DNA of 64,000 nucleotides from JBMFVE01 sp049966155 (GTDB taxonomy: Bacteria; Bacteroidota; Ignavibacteria; Kryptoniales; JAKASW01). Below, piece after piece: positions 37,406-45,971 of the stretch. The notes under the pieces were generated by a model. That model was not told the DNA's origin, ran no database searches, and was given only the letters and a program-made list of their open reading frames with translations. Position numbers and translations under genes: made by a program. The stretch lies in assembly GCA_049966155.1 (NCBI GenBank), contig JBMFVE010000006.1, forward strand, positions 46,812 through 110,811, in the 5' to 3' direction. Position 1 is the first letter of the stretch. Each line of letters begins with the position of its first letter.

Positions 37406-39256
37406 TCAGTAGGTCAGTCCATAACCATATGGAAATAGCGGGTTATAGCCTGGATCTCCATAATGAATTGGAATTTGCTCCATGCTTCTCGGCCATGACT
37501 GGGAAAGCTTTCCAGATGGTTTGTAATCACCAAACAAAACATCTGCTACTCCTTCTCCCTCAGTACCGGGCAACCAGGCAGCAACAAACGCATCACACAT
37601 ATTAAGCGCATCGTTTATTATCATCGGCCTTCCGGAGACAAGAATTGCAACGACGGGAACACCTGCACTCTTCAGGTTTCTTATGACGTTTATGTCTTCT
37701 GTTGATAGCGAAAGATCGCCCCTATCTCCAGCCCCTTCCGCATAAGGCGTTTCCCCAACAACTGCAATAGCGACGTCCGCTCCAGCGGCACCAGTTCCAT
37801 CAGCAGAATAAACTACTCTGGTAGTGGGGGATACTGTTTCTTTTATTCCCTGCAGAATTGTAGTTCCCTGAGTAATATTTCCACTTGAGCCCTGCCAGCT
37901 TATTGTCCACCCACCGCACTGATTGCCGATATCATCGGCGTTTTTACCTGCCACCACAATCTTAGACAGATGTTTACTCAGTGGCAGCAATTTATTTTCA
38001 TTTTTCAGTAGCACGAGCGACTCACGTACACATTGTCTGGCAAGCTCTCTATGTGATTCCGAACCAATAGTTGATGTAAAAGCTCTATCAGCATAAGGAT
38101 GGTCAAACAAACCTTTCAAAAACTTAATTCGCAAAATTCTCCTGACTGCATCATCAATCCTTGAGATTGGAACTCTTCCCTGATTAACAAGATCGGTCAA
38201 CGTTGAAATGAACTTCTTGTAGTCGTCAGGAACCATAATCATATCTATGCCTGCATTGACTGCCGCCTCTACCTGATTACTGTAGTCTCCCGGCAATTGG
38301 TTTATGGCTGCCCAGTCAGATACGAGAAATCCTTTGAACCCAAGCTCCCCCTTCAGCACATCAGTCAGGAGATACTTGTTTGCGCTCATCTTTACACCGT
38401 TCCAGCTGCTATATGAAACCATTATTGTGCCCACACCTTCTTTAACTGCCTCTACATAACCCGGCATATGAATTTTCCTCAAAGTTTGCTCGTCACAAAT
38501 CGTGTTACCTTGATCTTTACCACCTTCAGTACCACCATCACCAACATAATGCTTTGCACATGCGACAACTGAAGATGGATCGCTTAAATTATCTCCCTGA
38601 AAGCCTTTAACTTCTGCAGCTGCCATTATAGTCTGCAATTCAGGGGTTTCACCAAAGCTTTCATAGGTCCGCCCCCACCTGATGTCACGCGCGACGGCAA
38701 TGCATGGTGCAAATACCCAATTTATACCTGTTCCAACCACCTCTTCCGCAGTAGCCCTAGCTGCTTTTTCAACTAAGTCAGGATCCCTTGTACATCCCAT
38801 TCCAATGTTATGTGGAAATATAACCGCACCTTTAACATTGTTGTGACCATGAACTGCATCAATACCGTATATCAATGGTATCTTCAATCTGGTTTGAAGG
38901 GCATACCATTGATACTTGTCATACATGTCTGCCCAACTTGATGGATTGTTAACTGCTGGACTTGACCCGCCGCCGCTTAATAAAGAGCCAAGCGCATATA
39001 CCTTTATATCGCTGTCAGCTTGAAGAAATCTCCTATCAATTTGTGTCATTTGACCAATCTTCTCAGCAAGAGTCATTTTCTTAAGCAGCTGGTCAACCCT
39101 ATTTTCAACGGAGGCAGTGTCCTGATTTGATAACCCCGCTATATTATTTCTGCAGCTCAATAAGACAATAGCCGTAACAGTAAACAGCATTATCATGGGA
39201 TAATCATGTCTCTTGGTTTTCAAGATTCGAACCTTATCCGGGATGAAAGATTTCAT
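37406..39256 (-). CDS. GH3 beta-glucosidase/exo-glucanase lipoprotein
   Basis: A 616-residue GH3 enzyme of BglX or barley-exoglucanase type. The N-terminus is long but contains a lipobox (AIVLLSC, about residues 30-36), indicating membrane anchoring. The TIM barrel has KIGQMTQIDRRFL, RWGRTYESFGETPEL, KHYVGDGGTEGG and the nucleophile Asp314 in FLVSDWAAIN. The second domain has LVLLKNENKLLPL, GGWTISWQG and VAIAVVGETPYAEGAGDRGDL, and it ends at NPLFPYGYGLTY without a fibronectin domain. GAGGA nine bases before the ATG supports this start. First gene of the glucan region; a sigma-54-like promoter is proposed about 95 bases upstream. Confidence 0.93.
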   Translation of the reverse strand: MKSFIPDKVRILKTKRHDYPMIMLFTVTAIVLLSCRNNIAGLSNQDTASVENRVDQLLKKMTLAEKIGQMTQIDRRFLQADSDIKVYALGSLLSGGGSSPAVNNPSSWADMYDKYQWYALQTRLKIPLIYGIDAVHGHNNVKGAVIFPHNIGMGCTRDPDLVEKAARATAEEVVGTGINWVFAPCIAVARDIRWGRTYESFGETPELQTIMAAAEVKGFQGDNLSDPSSVVACAKHYVGDGGTEGGKDQGNTICDEQTLRKIHMPGYVEAVKEGVGTIMVSYSSWNGVKMSANKYLLTDVLKGELGFKGFLVSDWAAINQLPGDYSNQVEAAVNAGIDMIMVPDDYKKFISTLTDLVNQGRVPISRIDDAVRRILRIKFLKGLFDHPYADRAFTSTIGSESHRELARQCVRESLVLLKNENKLLPLSKHLSKIVVAGKNADDIGNQCGGWTISWQGSSGNITQGTTILQGIKETVSPTTRVVYSADGTGAAGADVAIAVVGETPYAEGAGDRGDLSLSTEDINVIRNLKSAGVPVVAILVSGRPMIINDALNMCDAFVAAWLPGTEGEGVADVLFGDYKPSGKLSQSWPRSMEQIPIHYGDPGYNPLFPYGYGLTY

Positions 39257-39339
39257 GACAAATTGTCCTCGAAGTTTTAATTTAAAGCATTAACCTAATC
39301 GGGAGTTTTCCATCGATTAACCACACAACGTTGTTGAGA

Positions 39340-39355
39340 GACAAACGATGTGCCA
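39340..39355 (-). promoter_or_regulatory. Sigma-54-like -24/-12 element upstream of the GH3/GH16 operon
   Basis: Minus strand reads TGGCAC, five bases, then TTGTC. The -24 half is a perfect consensus; the -12 half has GT in place of the usual GC. The predicted start point leaves a leader of about 70 bases to ATG 39256. A sigma-54 activator is encoded downstream in this region, which makes the match more interesting, but the -12 deviation is a real weakness. Confidence 0.3.
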
Positions 39356-39367
39356 GTCATTTTATTC

Positions 39368-39400
39368 CGACAAAAATCCGCAAAGTTCTATATTTTGTCG
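39368..39400. repeat. Inverted repeat, possible activator site
   Basis: Perfect eight-base arms CGACAAAA (39368-39375) and TTTTGTCG (39393-39400), centres 25 bases apart. It lies just upstream of the sigma-54-like element, where an NtrC-type activator could bind. The wide spacing would suit two half-sites or two dimers on adjacent helical faces. Confidence 0.35.
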
Positions 39401-39786
39401 TCAACGGTAATAATCAGACCTCATAACAGTATTATTAACGTAATAAAACTGCTTATTAAAATGGTAATTAAATGATTAATGATACTACCTTAGACCTTGA
39501 TGAAAATCACGATGGCCTGTGGTACGCATCTTCAAAACAACTATCTAATCATGATAAAAAATTATTTCCACTTTAAGCCTTGCGCCGATTACAAGTGTAA
39601 ATGGAAACATCGTAACAGCAAATCCCCAAAGGAGCTCTGCAAAGTAAAATTACAGGCTCGCGATTTGTTAAAAACTCTACAAATTATCCAAAATTATCGG
39701 CCTCAGATTAGTGTGCTTACAAAAGCTCATCCTTGGTTATAGACCATCTTATCATTATTTTGTGTTGCAATTAGCCATAGCAAATT

Positions 39787-40728
39787 ATGAATTATTACAC
39801 AATCTTGGGTGGTGGCGGTGTGGTTGCAAACCAACTTGCAAAACTTCTTCTGTCTAAGAACAGAGTGGTTAGAATGGTATCAAGAAGCGGATACAGAATT
39901 GACGGCACCATATCGGTTAAAGCAGATGCAACTATTCTCAATCAGCTAATCGCTGCTGTGAAAGACTCCTCGGTGGTTTACCTTTGCGTGGGACTGAAGT
40001 ATGACCACAGCGTCTGGGCACTTCAGTGGCCATCGATTCTGTCAAATACAATCGAAGCATGTAAAAGAACAGGCTCCAGGCTTGTTTTCCTGGACAATGT
40101 GTATTCCTACGGAAAAGTGGATGGTATAATGACTGAATTAACGCCGTATAACCCTTGTAGCAAGAAAGGAGAAATAAGAGCTAAGCTGGCAACTAAATTT
40201 ATGGAAGAGGTCAAAGGAGGAAGTGTAGTTGGACTTATTGCACGCTCTGCCGATTTTTATGGGCCATATGCCGACAAAACTGGCATTCCAAATATTATGG
40301 TATTCAGACCGTTTTCACAAGGAAAGAAAGCCAGCTGGCTCGTGAACGATCAAACTAAGCACTCATTTACATTTACACTTGATATTGCTGATGCTCTTTA
40401 TACACTATCCGAGTCGCATCAGGCCTACGGACAGATATGGCATTTACCTACAGCACCCAATCCTCTTACAGGGAAAGAGTTTATAGAACTTGCTGCAAGA
40501 GAGCTCGGTGTCCCGGCCCGCTACAGGGTTTTACATAAATGGACACTAAGACTGGCCGGATTATTCGACAAAACTGTTTCGGAATTATATGAGATGTTGT
40601 ATCAAAATGAAGTTAATTATATCTTTGACTCCTCAAAATTTCAAAAAACCTTTCAGGTGACGCCCACCTCGTACAAAAGCGGAATTATTAGAACAGCCCA
40701 GTATTACAAAGTATTAAAAACTTTTTAA
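39787..40728 (+). CDS. NAD(P)-dependent epimerase/dehydratase-like SDR protein
   Basis: A 313-residue atypical short-chain dehydrogenase of the extended type. The N-terminal nucleotide-binding loop reads ILGGGGVVANQLAKLL, with a following Arg-rich turn (RMVSRSGYR) that suggests NADP preference. VVYLCVGLKY and LVFLDNVYSYG are the next core strands. A classical YxxxK is not clear; the region after KKGEIRAKLATKFMEEV occupies its place. The C-terminal part (HKWTLRLAGLFDKTVSELYEMLYQ) resembles sugar-nucleotide or NmrA-like relatives. Transcribed away from the glucan region and apparently monocistronic. Specific substrate unknown. No obvious ribosome site precedes the ATG, though no better start is seen. 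Confidence 0.78.
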   Translation: MNYYTILGGGGVVANQLAKLLLSKNRVVRMVSRSGYRIDGTISVKADATILNQLIAAVKDSSVVYLCVGLKYDHSVWALQWPSILSNTIEACKRTGSRLVFLDNVYSYGKVDGIMTELTPYNPCSKKGEIRAKLATKFMEEVKGGSVVGLIARSADFYGPYADKTGIPNIMVFRPFSQGKKASWLVNDQTKHSFTFTLDIADALYTLSESHQAYGQIWHLPTAPNPLTGKEFIELAARELGVPARYRVLHKWTLRLAGLFDKTVSELYEMLYQNEVNYIFDSSKFQKTFQVTPTSYKSGIIRTAQYYKVLKTF

Positions 40729-40830
40729 GAAGGGAGATATTACCAAAGCCTCCTTGCTCGACCACCGTTTCTTTCCTGGCTGACGGCGTTTATTAACAAT
40801 ACCTTTAACAATGTGAATGATTTTTTCCTT

Positions 40831-43062
40831 TTAAATCGTAATTAGAATTCCAATCACTATAGTTCTCTGTCCAAAGTAACTTCTTATCCCCGTTTTACTC
40901 GAATAATCTGGACTATATGCGTAGTCAAAAACGTTGTGTATGTTCAACACATTCAGCCCTTCCACATATAGTACCGTGAAGTACTTATCAAAGAGTCGTG
41001 CCAGATACGTTAACCTTATATCAAGCCGGCGGTAATCAGGGTAACGAGCCGAGTACGGCGTTCCATAAACAGGCTCGTAAACTTTCATCTCCGGATGATA
41101 AACCGAGCCTGTAACTGGTGTATAGGGCCTTCCTGTGGCATATTTGAAATTCATACCTATTTGCCATGCGTCGGTTATGTTGTACCTCCAAACAAGAGTA
41201 AAATTATGAGTGACATCAAACGAACTCGGCGCCAGCCCATTGCTGTATAACCATTTCCGTTTTGTATCAATGTACCCGTACGACACCCAGCCACTCAAGC
41301 CAAATGGGAGATCCCCCTTTGCAATTATGTCAACACCTCTCGCATAACCGTAACCTCCGTTGTCGAAATTGTAAACCTCATTAGAGTCGGGAAGGTGAGT
41401 ATAGTTTTTCTGATAGGTCTCTATCCTGAACTCAGTCCCTTCCGAGGGTGTGTAATCGTATCCCAGAACATAATGTACTGCTTTCATAGGCAGTAAGTGT
41501 GGGTTGCCATCGGTGCTGCTATAAAGGCGAAGGTCCTGGTATTGGTGAAAGAGCCCGAGGCTGAATCTCAACGTTGATGCTGAACCGAGTCTGTATCCTA
41601 CTGTGAATCTTGGGTCGAACCACGATGTTTTTATTTTGTCAATATAGTCGCCCCTCAATCCCGCGATGGCAAAGAAGTTTGAAATAGATGCGACGTCTCT
41701 TACCTCAATTTCTATATAGGCGCCAAATCTGGTAATGGACAATTTTTCATCAATCAATTTTGACTCAGATCCAGGGCGGATATCATACTGAAAACTGGGG
41801 ACTGCGCCAGTAAATGATTCATTACGATTTTCTATCTCGCCACCGAAAGAAACTTTAAGTTTGCTCCATTCGCCATCCTCTATGTCGGAGCGAATCTTTC
41901 TAATCCCATCAACCTTCTTCAAGTTTAGCAGACCCAACAACCATTTGTCCTCATAATTTGATGCCGATATGCTTGTTTGCATCAGGAAACTCTCGCCGAT
42001 CACATCGGTGTGTTGAAGATTGATCAGATAATTTGTTGACTTTCCTGTGAAGACTCCCTCGAACTCAGGGCGATCTACGTTGACGCCTTCATTATCCGAA
42101 GAGGCAAGAAACAGAAGTTTTACTTTGCCAGTTTGTGAATATTTGTAAATCATCGACGCATTCAAGTCCTGGGATGACGGTGCAGAAGAAAACCTGTCTG
42201 TTCCACCGTTTAGCAGAAAAATTGGTTTTGTGAAATTCTTTCGAGCATAAAGGCGGATGCCTAATTTGTCGTTCGGTATCGGGATATCGAGGCCTGCCGA
42301 TGCACCAGCCAAAGAGAGTCCGACACTAATCGCTTGATTCTCAGGAAGGCCTTTTGTCCTTAGACTGAGAACACCAGACAAGGCATTGCCGTACTTTACG
42401 GAAAAGCCGCCGCTCGAGAAGTACATCTCGCCGATTGCGCTGGTGTTCAAGTTGGAAAATAACCCGCCGTATGGCGACTCGTATGTGTAGGGATTGTAAA
42501 GGGAAGCTTGATCGATGATCACGAGGGTCTCAGAAGGATCACCACCGCGAACATAGAGTTCCGAGCTTTCGGACACCTGTGTTAACCCCGGTAGTGTTTT
42601 CAGTGATTGAAAAATATCCGCTGCTCCACCAGGAGTTGTAACAACATCCATAGAAGTTATTGTTAGGCCTTTACCTGGTTCACTTCCAAATGAACTTCCA
42701 GTAATGTCAACGTTCTCTGTAATTATAGGCGACTGCTTCAAGATTATATTCATATTATATGTTTGTCCTGGCACGACTAGGACCCGTCTCCTAAAGGTTT
42801 TGTACCCAACTGCGCTGACAATGACATCGACATTGCCCACTGCCTTAACTTTGAACAAAAATGATCCGTTGTCATCAGTAATCTGTCCTTCCCCGCTTAA
42901 CTCAATGAACACATTCGCATAGGAGACTGGATTGCCTGCATCATCCTTTACTGTCCCAGATATGACAGCCGACTTAGCTCTTATTACTTTTTCTTGAGCG
43001 GATAATTGGTCACTGAGCAGGGAAAAAAGCAAGACTACTGCAAAGACTTTTGAGATATTCAT
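40831..43062 (-). CDS. TonB-dependent receptor with carboxypeptidase-regulatory domain
   Basis: A 743-residue outer-membrane receptor, shorter than the others here. The signal peptide ends near SDQLSAQE. The regulatory domain at about 32-110 (GTVKDDAGNPVSYANVFI, DDNGSFLFKVKAVG) is followed by the plug (ITSMDVVTTPGGAADIFQSLKT, ELYVRGGDPSETLVIIDQA, GNALSGVLSLRTKG) and the barrel. It ends in FGQRTIVIGILITI rather than a terminal Phe, a small oddity. It lies 12 bases downstream of a TPR protein gene and a good GGAG site precedes the ATG. The substrate is unknown; nothing in the neighbourhood points to metal or sugar. Confidence 0.88.
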   Translation of the reverse strand: MNISKVFAVVLLFSLLSDQLSAQEKVIRAKSAVISGTVKDDAGNPVSYANVFIELSGEGQITDDNGSFLFKVKAVGNVDVIVSAVGYKTFRRRVLVVPGQTYNMNIILKQSPIITENVDITGSSFGSEPGKGLTITSMDVVTTPGGAADIFQSLKTLPGLTQVSESSELYVRGGDPSETLVIIDQASLYNPYTYESPYGGLFSNLNTSAIGEMYFSSGGFSVKYGNALSGVLSLRTKGLPENQAISVGLSLAGASAGLDIPIPNDKLGIRLYARKNFTKPIFLLNGGTDRFSSAPSSQDLNASMIYKYSQTGKVKLLFLASSDNEGVNVDRPEFEGVFTGKSTNYLINLQHTDVIGESFLMQTSISASNYEDKWLLGLLNLKKVDGIRKIRSDIEDGEWSKLKVSFGGEIENRNESFTGAVPSFQYDIRPGSESKLIDEKLSITRFGAYIEIEVRDVASISNFFAIAGLRGDYIDKIKTSWFDPRFTVGYRLGSASTLRFSLGLFHQYQDLRLYSSTDGNPHLLPMKAVHYVLGYDYTPSEGTEFRIETYQKNYTHLPDSNEVYNFDNGGYGYARGVDIIAKGDLPFGLSGWVSYGYIDTKRKWLYSNGLAPSSFDVTHNFTLVWRYNITDAWQIGMNFKYATGRPYTPVTGSVYHPEMKVYEPVYGTPYSARYPDYRRLDIRLTYLARLFDKYFTVLYVEGLNVLNIHNVFDYAYSPDYSSKTGIRSYFGQRTIVIGILITI

Positions 43063-43074
43063 TTCATAACTCCA

Positions 43075-43902
43075 CTACTTACGAACTGCGGAAGCCATTT
43101 TCTTCCTTAACTCTGGAAGCAAAGAATATTTTACCCTCGCATAGTTCGGTCGGCTTTGTAAAGCTTTCTCGTAAACTTTAAGAGCATCGGCTAATCGACC
43201 TTTTTTCTCATATGCTAATCCCAGCCATGCGAGAGCGTCTTCATACCCCCAATCTGGATTGAGGCTGTTTGGCCTGTCTTTGTCGGATTTTTCTCTCTCG
43301 TATAGCGCAATTGATTTGGTGAAATATTCAATCGCTTGATCGACACTCCCGCCAAACAACGAAGGCGCGTTCAATTTTGAAATTCCCAGGATTAAATATG
43401 CTCTCGGGTTAGTGGAGTCACTGGAAATCGCTTCCTTCAAAAGCTGATCACTTTTCGGCCCAAGAATAGGTCCTTTTAACCAATTGTGGGCAATCTCAAT
43501 TCCGTAGATAGCAGCAAGCAGTGAGTAAGGCTCGGACCAGCTAGTGTATTTCTCAGTAAGTCGTTTCGTGGACTCATCGGCAATGTGAGCAAACTGGTCA
43601 TATATCCCGTCCTGTTTTGTTACCATTCCATAGATGATCAATCGATAGGCTGCATATGCTGTGTAGTACACTGCAAATTTATTCCCCGGTGATGTGATAC
43701 AAGCTCGGTTAAGAATAGCATACCCGCGAAGCATCTTGTCTTTGTCCCATGTTATATATCCTTCTTCAGTTAAGTTTTTTCCCTGTACGATAAGTAAATC
43801 AATCACTGAGTCCGCATGTGATATCGCTGCACTTTGACCATGTGAAACTGCGGTGAAAATAATTGCAAAGAGCAGCGCACGAGGTAAAGTCTCTGTCATC
43901 AT
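43075..43902 (-). CDS. Exported TPR-containing protein
   Basis: A 275-residue protein with a signal peptide (ALLFAIIFTAVSHG) and helical repeats. The clearest TPR unit is near the C-terminus (AWLGLAYEKKGRLADALKVYEKALQSRPNY), and another is likely at AIEYFTKSIALYE. It probably acts as a periplasmic scaffold. The close spacing to the TonB receptor (12 bases) suggests it works with that receptor, for instance in substrate handover or regulation, but no direct evidence is visible. AGAGAGA precedes the double ATG. Confidence 0.75.
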   Translation of the reverse strand: MMTETLPRALLFAIIFTAVSHGQSAAISHADSVIDLLIVQGKNLTEEGYITWDKDKMLRGYAILNRACITSPGNKFAVYYTAYAAYRLIIYGMVTKQDGIYDQFAHIADESTKRLTEKYTSWSEPYSLLAAIYGIEIAHNWLKGPILGPKSDQLLKEAISSDSTNPRAYLILGISKLNAPSLFGGSVDQAIEYFTKSIALYEREKSDKDRPNSLNPDWGYEDALAWLGLAYEKKGRLADALKVYEKALQSRPNYARVKYSLLPELRKKMASAVRK

Positions 43903-43965
43903 CTTTTTCTCTCTATATTATTTTAAAGGACTTTGTTTTTTAAACCAAAAACACAAATTTTTTTA

Positions 43966-44262
43966 TTACTTTTTTAGCAATTTTTCCAGCATTTCAACAT
44001 AGTGTTCAAGTGCACGCCTGCCTTTTTCAGTAACCTTGTACGTAGAAAGAGGCTTCCTATTGACAAATCTTTTTTTTGAAGAAACATAACCCGCATCTTC
44101 AAGTTTTTTAAGGTGGATGCTCAAATTGCCATCTGTAGTTTTCACCGTGTCTCTGAGAAAGGTAAAGTCGGCTTCTTCGACCCCGATCAGGGCAGCTACT
44201 ATCATTAATCTTATCCTCGAGTGGAGTACATCGTCTATTAGCTGATAATCGAAATCGGTCAT
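43966..44262 (-). CDS. Winged-helix transcriptional regulator (HTH_34 / MarR-like)
   Basis: A 98-residue DNA-binding protein. ATG 44262 is chosen because it overlaps the upstream stop as ATGA; a longer reading from 44307 would overlap by 49 bases. The helix-turn-helix reads FTFLRDTVKTTDGNLSIHLK, the wing YVSSKKRFVNRKPLSTYKV, then TEKGRRALEHYVEMLEKLL. Small regulators of this type are commonly paired with a membrane protein, as here. The target is probably its own operon. The TPR/TonB genes start 63 bases later and may be under the same control. Confidence 0.88.
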   Translation of the reverse strand: MTDFDYQLIDDVLHSRIRLMIVAALIGVEEADFTFLRDTVKTTDGNLSIHLKKLEDAGYVSSKKRFVNRKPLSTYKVTEKGRRALEHYVEMLEKLLKK

Positions 44263-44876
44263 GCTTTTTCTGAGGAACTTTTTTCCTGAATATGCATCTT
44301 TTTCCATTGTTCATAAAAGATGATTCCAGGGACAACCTGGAACAAGACCATCATCGCTCCAAATATTGCAAGTGTATGAATGCCCTTTACAATAAACATC
44401 AAAATAGCTCCCAGCCACCATGCTATCCCAATGAGTCGAACCCATTTTAGTTTATAGATTTCTGAGCTTAAGAAATATCCTATCCCCACCACTGAAGCAA
44501 GTACTGGAGTAATTCCCCAGCTGGACACAGCGCCTGACATTGGCCCTACAAATCCAAGTATTGTCATAGCAATGCCACAGCCACCCCACAGGAAGCCAAC
44601 CAATCTTCCCCCGAACGTCTGCGTTCTGTTATTAGCCCGTTCCTTCATCACAATAAGAATTGAATACAGCCATCCAATTCCTATAGTCACGATCCAAATC
44701 CAACCACAAATCTCTTCCTTCCCATTTAGTATAGCCCAATAAGTCATGAATACCCCAACTGTAACCAGTATTCCCCAAAAAATGTACGCTTTTCCATTGT
44801 CAATTGTAAACTGCCGGCTTTCCTCCATCATCTGCTTTATAAGGGCTATATCTTCAATTGCCTTCTGTTGGTCCAT
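44259..44876 (-). CDS. Multi-pass membrane protein paired with the winged-helix regulator
   Basis: A 205-residue inner-membrane protein with an N-terminal cytosolic helix (IALIKQMMEESRQF) and five or six membrane segments (AYIFWGILVTVGVFMTYW, WIWIVTIGIGWLYSILIVM, LVGFLWGGCGIAMTILGFVG, VLASVVGIGYFLS, LIGIAWWLGAILMFIVKG, LAIFGAMMVLFQVVPGIIFY). No transport or enzyme motif is recognised. Its stop overlaps the regulator start by four bases, suggesting translational coupling and a functional pair. A strong GGAGGAG site precedes the ATG. Confidence 0.8.
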   Translation of the reverse strand: MDQQKAIEDIALIKQMMEESRQFTIDNGKAYIFWGILVTVGVFMTYWAILNGKEEICGWIWIVTIGIGWLYSILIVMKERANNRTQTFGGRLVGFLWGGCGIAMTILGFVGPMSGAVSSWGITPVLASVVGIGYFLSSEIYKLKWVRLIGIAWWLGAILMFIVKGIHTLAIFGAMMVLFQVVPGIIFYEQWKKMHIQEKSSSEKA

Positions 44877-45004
44877 TCAACTCCTCCTATTTAAAGTACT
44901 TTAAATAACAAAGTAAATTTATACCACCAGAATTTAATTGTCAAGTGCATAAGGCAATTGTGTCAGTGTAGCTAAAAAAACAGGCCTGATTGCATCCTGC
45001 ATGG

Positions 45005-45678
45005 TTAAAACGAATAGCCAACGGAAATTCCACCAAGTGGATAAACCCTATCAAGGGCAAGGGTAAATAGAGGGGTAAATCCTATCCTGAACAAAAACCC
45101 CCATTTGCGGGTTGATATCTGTACCCAACTGTGGTCGTTGATAACACCATAAAACTATTAGCTGATCCTCCTTTGATGTCTGCACCAAAAATCGTTGCCT
45201 CCTGGGTTACTGCATTCACCAGGAGCGGTACCACTCCAATGCCCAGCTCAAGATGATGAGAAGCTGTGCCGCTGAGGTAATTGCCCATAATTGGGAAACC
45301 CGTAATTTGAATGTCACTGAAGAAAATAAATGGCAATGACCATCGCGTGAATCCCGCTCTTATGCTGATGTGCCTCGCCAATCTATAGTCGTAGTTTATT
45401 GAGTATAACATCCCCTGTCCGAGGCCCTCTATGTAAACGGCGCTGCGACAAAATGTCTCCTTCCCCTTTACAACAGCTCTCGAATTAATTTCGCTGGGCC
45501 CGTGGGTACTATCAATAATCCTACGGTTTATTCCATGAAATCCATCCGAGACCAACTGGACTTCCCCAATACCCTGTTGAATCCTATTCGACCTGTAAAG
45601 CCATTGAGCCATGGGGAATTCAACTGAAGAGGCTAGAATTATAACTGTTACAATTACAATCAAACCCGAATTTCGCAT
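45005..45678 (-). pseudogene. Outer-membrane barrel-like protein, frameshifted near the C-terminus
   Basis: ATG 45678 has a strong AGGAGG site and starts a signal peptide (MRNSGLIVIVTVIILASS). The first frame gives 197 residues of amphipathic strands ending in GYRYQPANGGFCSG at 45082. The next frame continues as GGFLFRIGFTPLFTLALDRV and ends VGYSF at a TAA (45005-45007), the terminal aromatic expected of a beta-barrel. The switch is at a G5T5 run on the minus strand (about 45096-45105). Restoring one base gives an intact protein of about 224 residues. No family name is recognised. Either a homopolymer read error or a recent frameshift. Confidence 0.65.
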
Positions 45679-45971
45679 TCCCGACCTCCTGACAATAAAA
45701 GTTAACCAGAAGATTAACAACCATTCACTGAAGCAAAAGGATCTCCATCCATACACTCTTCAAGTCCACATAACATCGAGAACAATTGCAATACATATTG
45801 CGGAAAATTCTTTGATCTCATAAGAGTTTCCCTCGCAACCATGGTAAGAAAATTAGAACATATTATTAAAAAAACAATGTATAGACTTTGCTTTTCGGAA
45901 ACCCTTGACTTTCTTCAATCCGAAAAAGAGTTCAGTTGTTATTGGTCTCTTTGTCTATCTGTTATAAACAC

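Larger units (their letters stand above)
39257..39786. other. Divergent intergenic region (530 bases)
   Basis: It separates the GH3 gene (minus) from the epimerase-like gene (plus). It holds the sigma-54-like element and inverted repeat listed separately near its left end. An 81-codon open frame at 39497-39742 lacks a ribosome site and family features and is not called. No RNA gene or repeat is apparent in the remainder, which is AT-rich. Confidence 0.5.

Noticed and set aside
39497..39742. 81-codon plus-strand frame in the divergent gap
   Set aside because: No ribosome site, no family features, Lys/Asn-rich composition expected from AT-rich noncoding DNA.
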